Shown in pieces: positions 1 through 11,100 of a stretch of DNA of 64,000 bases. This DNA comes from Numida meleagris (taxonomy: Eukaryota; Chordata; Aves; Galliformes; Numididae), in contig NC_034412.1 in NCBI RefSeq assembly GCF_002078875.1, forward strand, positions 8,265,230-8,329,229. Reading direction: 5' to 3'. The notes below the pieces were generated by a model, which saw only the letters and a program-made list of their open reading frames with translations, did no database searches and had not been told where the DNA came from. Position numbers and translations under genes: made by a program. Each line of letters begins with the position of its first letter. The first letter of the stretch is position 1.

Positions 1-59
1 GTGTATGCTCCCCAGGCCAGTGCCACAGCAGGGGGAACAGGAAGACACAAACAATCCTT

Positions 60-334
60 TAGAAAAATAGGTCTTTAATTGTAAAGCATTTACAATCTGA
101 TAGGAGCAGAGTGTGTGCCTGGTGCTGCACAGGTATGACTGCTTTCAGCCTCTGTGAGCCATGTGATAGCCAAAGGCTTGTGGAAACGCAGCCAACCTTT
201 TCCCTGTGGCACCTTCCTGGGCACCCAGAGCACAGCTCATTGTCCTATGGGATGGCTCTGACCTCTAATCAGTGCTGAACCCTGTGTACAGCTCCATCAG
301 GCCCTGCGCTGGAGGTCCCTGCTTCTCCCCGATC
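60..334 (-). other. THPO: THPO 3' UTR and polyadenylation signal
   Basis: The stop codon is at 335-337. The AT-rich stretch near 60-80 contains ATTAAA on the minus strand (74-79), a common variant poly(A) signal. No other coding sign is seen between it and the stop. Confidence 0.6.
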
Positions 335-2127
335 TCAGTTGCATGAGTCCTTAGCCAAGTTGTGGAAGAAGAAGCGCAGCTTGCCCTGCACCAGCTGTCG
401 GTAGGTGAGGAAGATCTCAGTGACTTGAGTCTCCTCAGTGGAGCGTGGGGAGCATCCTGGCTCCCAGGGCCCTTCCTGAGGGGCAAAAGTGAGATGGGGG
501 GTCACAAATGCCATCGTGCCCAGCTGACACCTGCCCTGAAGGTGTCCTGGCTCACGCAGTGAGGCCTCACCTCCCAGCCAAAGGTCTGCAGGAGCAGGAG
601 GAAGGAGTTGGTGTGTCGATAGAGCTGGCTCAGCTGCCCGGCCCCGCATTCCTGGCTCACCTGGCCCTGAGCTTCTGTCACAGCGCCCACCAGCAGCACC
701 AGGTTGCACAGGATCTCATGCCACTTGATCTCGTCCTGTGGAGCAGACAGTGTGTGTGCTGGCCCCACTGGCACAGGGGTGCGGGCCCATTGTTCCCGTG
801 CCCACCCTTGATATGGATGGATCCTCCACCTCATGCCCACACAATGCTTTTTTGCCACCAACTGTTCCTACAAGCTTCTTGTTCAGCTTGTTTGGTGACC
901 ATATCCCTCTGCTTACTCAGGGGCTCTTTCTCCGGACCCATGGGCACCCCAGCACCATCCTCCCAGCCACTCACTGATTTGCTTTTCCACTGCCGCATGT
1001 TGAAGTCCACCAAAGGCAGCACCACGGGGCAGCTGAGTGCGGGGAGTGCCTGGCACTGGCTCTGTTGGGGGAGAGGAGATGCTGCAGTGAGATGCCAGGA
1101 GCTGTGCCCAGCTCTGCCTTGTCAGCCCAGCCTGGCACTGGGTTTTGAGGGGCACTGCATCCTCACCACTCTTTTCTCCATGTCCTTCGCCTCCCCGATG
1201 TACTTCTGGATGAGTCTCTTGTCGCAGACCAGCCCCATGGGCCTGGCATGGCCCTCTTTGATGTGCAGGAGGAAAGATGTGAGGAGCAGTAGTCCTGGGA
1301 AAGAAAGGGGTACCTGTGGGCTCCTGGCCACCCTCCTTAGAGAGCCCCAGCTCAGGTGATGCCTGCAGCAGCAACTGCTCTGCGTGGTCTGATGGTGGCT
1401 GGGATTGCCTGGTAGTAGGGCATGAGGAGGTTTGGGGGGCTGAGAAGGGTCTTGTCTCCCACTTGTTCCCGGGGATGTGGTTCTGGCTGGGCAGAGCTGG
1501 GATTTCCCAGCAGTGCAGAAGGGCTGGGGGGAAGTGACAAGCATCAGTGCTGGATTTTAGGCTTGGCTCCAGCCTGGGAAGCAGACAGAGAGCTGAGCTG
1601 CGTTCCCTGCAAAGGCCCTCCTTTTGGGAGTTTGTGCCAGGAGCAGTTCTGGCTGTCACGTGCATTTCGGGGAATCCCTGCCTGCAGCCTCCTGCTGTGC
1701 ACGTCGGCTCCTCGCCACTGCAGCAGTCAAGGGCTCGCCTGTGCACAGCCTCAGCTGGCACCACGGGCGTGCTGCTGCCCCAGGCACCCCTCAGCTGGCC
1801 AACTTCTGAGCTCCCTGCTGGTGACTGCCATCTCGAAGCCCTTGGTCTACCCGTGTCCCTGCTTGCTGCCACCTCGGTGTTGCACCTGTCCCCAGAAGCG
1901 TTGGGCACAACCTGCTCCCCAAGGCTGGACACAGCGAGATGCCAAACTGGCGGCGGGCAGCTCCAACCAAACCAGAGCCACGCTTGGCATTCACTTCCAA
2001 CGTGTGGGGTGAGGGCTGTGCCCATGCCAGAGAGGCTGGGGCTGTGATTTGGTTTTCCACTGCCGCAGCAATGCCCCTTCCCGCTCGTGCCCGTCCCCTT
2101 CACCCCGCACTCACTGTTCAGCTCCAT
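335..2127 (-). CDS. THPO: thrombopoietin, short EPO-like form, 5 coding exons, 177 aa
   Basis: Secreted four-helix cytokine that, in the known family, signals through MPL to drive platelet or thrombocyte production. Coding exons in order: 2115-2127, 1167-1294, 975-1061, 571-735, 335-475; all have GT-AG borders and compatible phases. The first exon encodes only MELN plus one base, as in human THPO, and exon 2 gives a hydrophobic signal peptide (LLLLTSFLL). Helix A reads CDKRLIQKYIGEAKDMEK and looks as much like EPO as THPO; exon 3 (LPLVDFNMRQWKSK) is THPO-like; the last exon ends TYRQLVQGKLRFFF then a final Cys (SCN). The frame stops right after the cytokine domain, so the long glycosylated tail of mammalian THPO is absent, and I see no N-X-S/T site. 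The neighbour CHRD decides for THPO rather than EPO. Confidence 0.9.
1295..2114 (-). other. THPO intron 1
   Basis: An 820-bp intron between the 13-bp first coding segment and exon 2. It has long open frames on both strands, including part of a 404-codon minus frame, but these are GC-driven and show no protein family. I see nothing else in it. Confidence 0.6.
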
Positions 2128-3200
2128 GCTCTGCTGGGGGCTTCAGCCCTGCATCCTCCGCCCTGGGGCCAGCGGCTGCTCCCTGGCTCCTGTCCCCCTT
2201 CCATGGAGGGCAGCTGTGGCGCGGGCCCCCCTGCGAGCCACCAGGCCGGGATGGAGAGCTGGGGGCTGGGAACACGCCTTGGGCAGCACAGCACGGCGCA
2301 GCTCTGGCCCGGCCGCTGTGCCGAGGCAGCGTGATTTCCTGTTGTGTTGCTGCTGACCTTCGAGCAAAAGTTCTCCGGGGGCCCTGCGGACGGCTTCCTG
2401 CCTCCAGCCGCTTCCTCCCTTGGCTCCAGGATCGGGAAGGGCGTCCCCGGGCACTCACCTGCCCCTCGCCCTGGGCATGAGTGATCTGCGGGTGGGATAT
2501 CAGGGCTTGGCACCGTGGCTGTATCTATCTGTGGCACAACGGTTGTCCTGGAACTGGGGAGATAGATGGTGTCAGCAGTGCTCTGAGCCGAGGGACAGTA
2601 AGGGGGTGTGGGGGCGAGGAAATGCTTTTTTTTTTTGGTGGAGAGAGCTGGGTGAGACCCCCAAGGGCAGGAGTGTGCACACGCACATGCCCATGTGCTC
2701 ATCTGTACTCACGTGCACATGCACACCCCCACTTACACCACAGCCCCACACATGCACGCTGTGGGTTGCATGCTCACATGGCCCCTACGCACTCCACCGT
2801 CGTGCAGCCCCCCGCTTTCACACGCACACCCACTCAGGAGCCCCTGAACTACATCTTCCTGCACCTTGCACACAGCATTGCTCTCACACGCTCCCACCCC
2901 TGTCCCCATGGCCAGCGGTTCCCGGCAGCCCCTGGCCAGGTGACAGCACCCGGAGTAAACACTTCGGCCCCACTGTGCCCACCCCATGCCCCCCTTGCCC
3001 CACAGCCATCAACCCACCTTGCGGGTGGTGGGGGGTCCTGGTGGGGTCTGGCAGCCCCGTGGCTATGGGGACGGCGCTGGTGACGCAGTGCAGCACGGTT
3101 CTGCGGGAGCTGTGAGCACTGGGGTCAAACACCGCTGGGCTTCCCGGTACGGCCGTGTCCTGGCTCTGCGGACGTGACGGGCTGCAAACGCGCCCCGCTG
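2128..3200 (-). promoter_or_regulatory. THPO 5' flank / likely promoter
   Basis: Sequence upstream of the THPO start on the minus strand. It holds an ETS-type site (CAGGAAAT on the minus strand, 2334-2341); ETS factors are known to control mammalian THPO. The transcription start and any noncoding first exon cannot be fixed from sequence alone. 2650-2890 is rich in CA dinucleotides (CACACGCACAT type). Confidence 0.4.
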
Positions 3201-6200
3201 GCACCCTGGGACAGCTCTGTCATCACTCACAACTTTGGTCCCTTGTCACAGTCCCCAGCATTATGCCCTGGTCTCCGTCCTTTTCTGGGCACATAGCCCC
3301 TCACAGTGCCGGGCTGGAGTTCTGCAGTACCCCATAGCCTTCATAATTAGGCAAAAAGCTCATCAGGGGAATTGGGCAGCTGGTACGTGACAGGCTGCCT
3401 GCCGGATGCCAACGGGCACCAGAGTGCCGCAGGGTGCCCTCCACCCCAAAATGCTCCTTCCAGCCATGCCAGCAGGCAGCCTGCTGTTTTCCTGCTGGGA
3501 ATGGCACTGCCAGGATGTGCTGTCCTGGGGAGACACGGAGCTGTGCAGCTGGCCGGATCCCAGCGCCGAGTTTCCCACCTCTGCTTACAGGGTGCAAAGT
3601 GCCGGGAATCCCGCTGCGGGGGGCAGCCGTTCGCACCCACTCCAACAAGTGCCAAGGGCAGCCGGAGGTGCCAGGCAGCGGGGGAGGACTGGGCAGGTGA
3701 CACAGCTGCTGTCCCCACGGGCCACCCAGGTGTCCCCAGTAGGCACCCCAGGATGTTGGTGCAAAGTAGTGGGACACGGGAAACCAATGTGGGCTTTGCA
3801 GGCAGTGAAGGGGGGGGGGATCCAGGCCCCCTTTGAAGCCCCCATAAAAGGGTCCGGCATAAAGGGAAGAGAAAGTCAAAGGAACAAAGAGAGCTGCTAA
3901 TCCCGGCGTGAGCAAACAGCCCCGTTTGCTCAGGGCCCAGCTGGGCACAAAGGGGCTGGGGAACAAGGGACAGAGCTGGGGTTGCCAGCAGGATGCTGTG
4001 AGCAGGTCCTGTGCTCCCCACCACTCCCCTCCAGGCACAGATCTCGGCCCCCTCCGGTCCTGTTTTACATTTGCAAATTGTCAATAAACATCCGTGGGCA
4101 AACAGAGCTCCCCGTGCCCCACCACCCCGCTCCCAGGAGCAGCCCAGGGAGGTGGTGGTGCTGCAAAGTGCACCTGGGCAGGGGGCTGGCACGGTTTGCC
4201 CGCTTCCCATATCCCAAAGGCCCTGCACAAGGGGTGCCCAATAGGGGGGTGCCAGGATAAACCGTGCTGTGCCCACAATGAGCATCAGCACTGCTGCGGA
4301 CATGCCCAGAGCCGTGGCCAATCACGCCCCATCCACACCAACTGCTGCCCTGTCACACTCCTTGCCCACTCTGTTGCTCGCATGGGGGGCACCAGGAGGG
4401 CACCTCCCTCCATCCCCTGGGGCGGCGAAGGGGTTAATGCCAGGCGGCCGAGCCGCAGGTGGGCGCAAGAATGAAATTCCTTCTCGCTGTCCCGCGAAGT
4501 CTGGGCACAAATATTTGCCTGCATGTCCGGTGGGGAGGGGGGGGAGACCACCATCGATCGCTCTGGCAGCGCGCTAATCCCCCTGCCAAACAGGCCCCCC
4601 CTGTGCCCCACGCGCCCCCTGCCTTCTTCCTATAGGGATGAAGGGGACCTTTGTGGTTGGGGGGGCACCGGCACCTTTGGGTGCTCCGTGATGGGTCAAT
4701 GGGAGTGGGCACAGTGCCCTGAGCATGGCACGTGAGGATGCTTTGGGGTCTTCTCCCCCATGCTGCCCCCCTCTGCCATAAGGCGAGAAGGGACGGAGAG
4801 CCCCATCCATCCCCACCGCACTGAGAACACAGTCCCTAATAAACTCCATGTGCCTGGAGATGGAAAGCAGCTGCTCCCCCTGCTCCCCCAGCTGCACCCC
4901 CTCACCCCATACCTGCCACCCCCAAACACCCTCCACCCCTGGACCCCCCCTGCCTTCGTCTGGGGCGGCCCAGCCCTGCGAGCCGCCTGCCAGTTGTGCA
5001 AATATTGCCGGAACGGCTGCAATCCCCGTGTCCAACGTGAATTATGAGATATTTCCACCCATTACGACAGCACCCCCCTCCCCGCCGCGTATGTGCGAGG
5101 CCGGGGGGGGATTAGTCACGGGGCATGGCTTCGTTCTGCGCACAGCTTTGGGGAGGCCATGGTGGGATGGGTGAGGGGGGCTCTTTTTGGAGAGGGGGGG
5201 TCCCTGTGGCTCCCCAGCTCTGGTTGGGTCCAGTCCCAGTTGCTCATGGCACGAGGTGCCAAGGTGCCCGGGGGAGGATGGAGGCCGTGGGAAGGAGTTA
5301 GGGCATGCGGTTTCACTTCGACCCCATCCCTGGGGAGAAGAGGCTCCTTCCTGCCGCCCTGAGCTCAGCTCATGTTCAAAGCCTGAAGCAGACAGCAGCT
5401 AATAGGGACAGACAATAGGGAGCTGCGTGGGGCGGCAGTGCTGGCACGGGCACCCCGAAGCCAAGCACGGCACCGCCAGGCAGAGAGGGACGGGATGGCG
5501 GCCCCTCCGAGCCCCTTCGTGGCCACGTGGCCACAGAGCCCACACAGCCCACGCAGAGCCCACACAGCATTCTGGGATGCAGGGAACAGCACCATCAGCG
5601 TGCCCACCCTGCTGTGCTCCCGGCACACCCACGCCACGGCGCCGGGCACCTGCTCCAGCTTGTGGGGTGGCACAGAGTGGCCGTGGCTGCCCGGCTCTGT
5701 CCCCATGCAGCTCCAGCTGCCCGCAGCCGGCAGCCCTGTCCCGTTGGGGCTGTGCCGGCGCCAGGCCAGGCTGCGGGGCGCCTCAGAGCTGCCTTTGTGC
5801 CAGGCACTCCCAGTGCATGTGCAGGCGCCGGGAACCAGCTGGCGGCGCTGGGACCCCTTCCCACCCCAAAAGCACAGAGACTCCTGGGGGGCACTTCCAG
5901 GACTTTCCAGGGCCGTGCTGGGCTGTGGGGTAGGGATGCCCGTGTGCATCTTATCTCATCCCATGCCCGTTTCCTTCCATCCCATGTGCCCCTGTTGCGG
6001 CAGTGACACCTCGCTGCCCCCATGCCCTCACCATGCCTCAGTTTCCCCCTTGCCAAGGCCATGGCTCTCCCAGCTTTCCTTCCTTCCCAGGAAAGGGGAG
6101 GGAGCTTCCCCTGTTGCTTCCCCACATCCCCGCGGCTGAGCCAGGAGACTGTGACGAGCTCCGGGTGCGCGGAGCCAGCGGCGGATTCCTGGCACCGGCG

Positions 6201-7772
6201 GGGCGGCCGGCAGCCATCGCCCGCCTCCTCCTCCCCGCTCGGCCCCGCTCGCTCCCCGCCGTTCCCCCCGGGCTGCACCACAGTGGTGGGCACCGGGCGG
6301 TGACGCTGGCACAGCCACGCAGCCCCCAGCCCTCCCCTGCCTCCGGATCCCAGGCCAGCGGGGACAACGGGAGAGAGGAGCAGGGACAGGTCGGTGGCAC
6401 TGACGGGGTGGGCACGGGAATGGGGTGTCACGCTGCCGGGCACAGCCCATTGCGAGCAGTCGTGCATGGGATGCCCGTGCCCTGGTGGTGTCCCAGCCCT
6501 GGAGGTGCCAATGGGATGTCCCAGTGGGGAAATCCGGCTGCATCTTGCCGGGGCTCCCTCATGCCAAGTGGGGTGGGGGAGGGCATGGGGATGGGGCACC
6601 CTGGCAGCAGGGGCATGGTGCATGGGGTTGCAGCCCCCCCAGCCACTCGCTGTGCCGTGGGGAGGCCCAGGAGGAGCCTTCTGGGGAGGTAAGGGCCTGT
6701 TGTGCTCCAGCTGCGCCGTGTTTCCCTAGCTACACCGTGCAGCTGGCCGGCTGTTTGCACCGCCCAGAGTTGATTTTGGCAGCCCTGCGCTTCCCCCTCC
6801 TCCCCTGCACACCCGCCTGGCCCTCCACTGGTTGGGGGGGACCTGGCACCCCACTCCCTCCTGGCTGGTGGGGGGTGACATGGGTGGTACCCAGCACCCC
6901 ACATCCTTGTGCCCCGTGCCTCAGTTTCCCCAGCTGGACCGTGCTCTCCCCAGGCCTTCCCATGGTGTCTGCTCCCTGCCCACCGCCACTGCCGCCCTCA
7001 CCAGCCCAGGCACATGTGGGTGAAGAGAAGGATCCGTGCTGGGTGCTGTTTCCACACCCTCTGCCGCGGTACCTCCCTGGGACCCCAGGTCTCGTCCTCA
7101 CACCTGTGGGAACGGTCCTGTGGTCCCGTTCTGGGATTGCCCTCTACACTGGGATTTAAGGATGCCAAAGGCACACGTTGTGGGGTGCGTGAGTCTGACA
7201 TCGCAGGGCGCAGCGCAGATTTGGGGGGATGCTGAGGGGAGATGTGTCCTTTGTCCCGGGGGTGCCAAGAGGCCTGGGAGGGGTCCCCAGAATTCCCCAC
7301 TCCCAGGAGATGCCCCGTGCCAGGGGAGAGCCTATGGTGTGGGGGAGATGAGGGCTTGCAGGGGACTCATGTCCTGGGGGAGTGTGGGGAGGGATGTGTA
7401 TTGGGGTGTACTCATGGTGCCCAGGAATACCCCCAGCCCCACGGAGGGGTGTGTGGGTTCTGCATTGCCTCAGTGAGTGTTGCGTGACCGTGGGGGGGTC
7501 CCCTGCATGCCAAGCTCATGGGGGTGCCCCACGCCCTGAGTGGGGGCACATGGGTGAAGGGGTGGCCCTTCACCCTCATGCTCCAGGGTTGCCATGTGAG
7601 TGGGGGGCTCCTCAGGATGCTCCATACCCGAGGTACCCCATATCTGGGAGGAGACCAATGGATCGGGGGGGTCCCAGGGATGCTCCATGCCAAGGGGTCC
7701 CCATGGTGCTTAATGAACGGGGGGCTCCCTAGGACACCCATGGGCGGAGGTACCCTATTCTCCCAGAGCGGG
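3201..7772. other. THPO-CHRD intergenic region
   Basis: About 4.6 kb between two divergent genes with no supported gene. Mostly GC-rich; small AT-richer islands stand out at about 4430-4530 and 4980-5110 (for example GCAAATATTGCC and GAATTATGAGATATTTCC). TAATCC-type homeodomain sites occur at 3898-3903, 4575-4580 and 5109-5114 (reverse), a number expected by chance. Open frames here look like GC artefacts. Confidence 0.6.
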
Positions 7773-8094
7773 NNNNNNNNNNNNNNNNNNNNNNNNNNNN
7801 NNNNNNNNNNNNNNNNNNNNNNNNNNNNNNNNNNNNNNNNNNNNNNNNNNNNNNNNNNNNNNNNNNNNNNNNNNNNNNNNNNNNNNNNNNNNNNNNNNNN
7901 NNNNNNNNNNNNNNNNNNNNNNNNNNNNNNNNNNNNNNNNNNNNNNNNNNNNNNNNNNNNNNNNNNNNNNNNNNNNNNNNNNNNNNNNNNNNNNNNNNNN
8001 NNNNNNNNNNNNNNNNNNNNNNNNNNNNNNNNNNNNNNNNNNNNNNNNNNNNNNNNNNNNNNNNNNNNNNNNNNNNNNNNNNNNNNNNNNNNNN
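7773..8094. other. assembly gap (322 N) at CHRD promoter
   Basis: Run of N ending eight bases before the CHRD start codon. It hides the promoter and 5' UTR, almost certainly a CpG island. Confidence 0.99.
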
Positions 8095-8102
8095 CCGGCA
8101 CC

Positions 8103-11100
8103 ATGCGCACCGCCCTGCTGCTGCTCGCCCTGGTCGCCCTGCCCGCCCGCACCGCCCGCCCCAAGCTCGCCCTGCCCATCCGGCCCGACAGCGAGCCGCT
8201 GCCCCCCGGGGGGGCGGCAGGTAGGACCCCTTCCCTGCACCCCTTTCCCTTCGATCCCCCTTTCTGTGCACCCCCGCTGCATGCAACCCTTTTTCTTCCA
8301 ACCCGTGCACCCTCTTTTCCTGCACCCCCTTTCTGAACCCCTTTTATGCCCCCCAACCCCATGCCCCCCCCGCCTGCCCGTGCCGCCGCTCGGTCCCAAT
8401 AACCGGGTCCGTACCCGACGGGGCGGTGCCGGCCTCTGTCCGCCCCATCGGGGCTGCGGCAGGGGGGTGCCCGCGGCCCGGAGGTGACTTTTTTCTTGGG
8501 GGGGTGTTCCGATGATGGGATGGGGGTTCGTCTGCAGGTTGTGCCTTCGGGGGGCGTTTCTATGCGCTGGAGGAGACGTGGCACCCCGACCTGGGGGAGC
8601 CCTTCGGGGTGATGCGCTGTGTGATCTGCCATTGCGAGACGGTAAGTACGTACCCCCCCCCCCCCCCCGCCAAGAGAGGAGACCCCCCCATATGGGGCCC
8701 TGCTGGGGAGGGGAATCACCCCTTCATTCAGTACCCTGCTCTAAGGGAAAGGGTAGTGGGGATTCCTCCAGCCGCCCCGCACCTGGGTACCCCCCAGCAG
8801 CGGAGGGTTAAAGTCTCATGCTTCATTCTCCTCCCTCCCCTCCTCGGAGATGGCCCCCTCCCTCCAGCAGCCCCCCGAGGCCAGGGCTGGAGGGGCCGCG
8901 CACAGCTGGGCAGGGGGATGGGGGCCGGGATTTGGCTGCCATACAGACAGCTGGGGGCTGCGCAAGGTGTGCGGGGCCCAGGGGGGCTGCAGATGGGCTA
9001 TGGGGATCGGGGCTGTGCCAGGGGAGCACTGGTACCCACTGCTGTGCCATCTGCTGGGGTTGGGCACTGGGGTTACCCATATCCGTGGCACAGTTCGGCA
9101 CGATTTGGCACAGTTCTTTCCACCCCAGCAGAGGAATCGCCGGGGGAAACCAGCGGGGAAAGTGAACTGCAAGAACATGAAGCAGGATTGCCCCGTGCCC
9201 ACCTGCCCCCGTGCCACGCTGCTGCCCGGGCACTGCTGCCACACCTGTCCCAAAGGTGACTGCGGTGCTGTCACCCACTGCTGGACTCAGCCTAGGACTG
9301 GGGACATGGGGCACTCCCACGAAGGGGCTCCTTGGTATTAGGATTTGTGCCACAACCATCTCCCCGCTGTGCCCCCCATGCCAGCCTTGCCAGGACCCCC
9401 AGAGAGGAGCTCCGAGCCGCCTTTCGACACCTTTGAGTACTTCCAGGACAAGGAGGATGAGCTGGACAAGCCGTACAACGACCGCTCCTACCTCAGCTCC
9501 GAGGGTTTGGCACGTGACGATGCCCGCACAGGTGAGCCCAGGCAGGGAGAGCAGTGCGGGGCATCCCCATGCTCCTATAGTAATCACTGTCATCCCCCAT
9601 AGAATTTGTGGCCCTGCTGACGAGCGGCCCTGAGCCATGGCACCCCACGTCCAGTGCAGTGGCCAAGGCTCGCTTCACCCTGCTGCGCTCCTACCTGCTC
9701 TTCTCCATCAGCTATGAGCGGTGAGCACGGCCCGAAACCCGTAAACATGGGGATGAGATGCTGCTCGTGCCTCAGTTTCCTCTCTGCATGCCCCCAGAGT
9801 TATCACAGCATTGTGTCGGCGGGTGAAATTTGGGGAGGGAGGTGTGGGCACAGTGGGACCCAGGCACTGTGCCACCCTATGGCCCCGCTCATGGGCACCG
9901 GCGGGTGAAATTTGGGGAGGGAGGTGTGGGCACAGTGGGACCCAGGCACTGTGCCACCCTATGGCCCCGCTCATGGGCACCACCATGGGACCCTAAATCC
10001 ATGCCCTCCCCGGGTGGCCGCTGTCAGTCTCTCTCTCCCTCTCTCCTTCCCGCTCGGGTTGCTTCTGCTCTTCCTTGCTTCCAGGCCCCTTTGCATAGTA
10101 AAGTGGTGACTAATTTCCAGCTCCAACCAGGGGGAGCCAAACAGAGCCGAAAATACTCCTAATTTACAGCCGGGCCGAGCGCTCAGCTCCCCGCCGTCCT
10201 TCCCAAATATGCACCCCCTCCCGCACGGTGCCAGCCTGGGGACCCCTGGGCACTTATGCCAGCTGGCACCCTGCTCCGTGCCCCCCTGGACACTGCATGG
10301 GGCCGGTGCCAGGCACATGGGGTGCGGGTCCCTGCTCAGCCCCCGGTGCCCACAGGCTGGGCCGGCCGAGCCGGGTGCGTTTCAGCGACCCCGAGGGCAC
10401 CGTGCTGTTCGAGCACCCAGTGCAGAAGAGCGCAGCCCCTGAGGACAGCATGGTGAGAGGGGTGGGGAGGGCAGGGCGGGGGGCATGGTACCCCGATGTC
10501 GGCGCCCCATGCCCAGCCCTGCTATGCCTGCAGCTCTGCGGGATGTGGAGGACGGTGTCCAAAGCCAACATACAGCTGCTGCGTGCAGAGCAGCTCCGCG
10601 TGTCCCTCGTCACCCGTGCTCAGCCCTCCGGAGAGGTGCATGGGCACATCCTCAAGCACCGCGCACTCTTTGCAGGTAAGATCCCCCTCATGTACCTCCC
10701 ATCCGGGTACCCTTCTGAGGGGGTTCCCTTTGGGGTGCCCCTCACACCCCTCTCCATGCACAGAGACATTTGGTGCCATCCTGACCTCATCGGACCCTGC
10801 GCACCTTGGGGCTGGGGGCATGGCCATGCTGACACTGAGCGACACCGAGAACAACCTGCACTTCATCCTCATGGCCCGTGGGCTGCTGGAGCCAGGTGCC
10901 GGGGGTGAGGGCAAGCATGGGCACCCGCAGGGCATGGCAGCACTGAGGGGGGCTCAGGGGGTGCATGGTGCATGGTGTGGATTTGGCTTGGGATGTGTGG
11001 GGTCAGGATGGGAGGGGGAGTCGGGTGTGCATGAATGGGGGATTGCATTTGGGGCACGGTGTGTAGGGGTGCAGTGGGCTGAGAGTGCATGAGGGGTGGG

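Noticed and set aside
335..2127. Erythropoietin instead of thrombopoietin
   Set aside because: Helix A is EPO-like, but exon 1 (MELN), exon 3 (LPLVDFNMRQWKSK) and the CHRD neighbour fit THPO.
913..2127. 404-codon minus-strand open frame
   Set aside because: It runs through THPO introns, has no family features and depends on high GC with few stops.
3898..5114. Cluster of TAATCC (OTX/GSC) sites upstream of CHRD
   Set aside because: Three six-base matches over this distance are what chance predicts.
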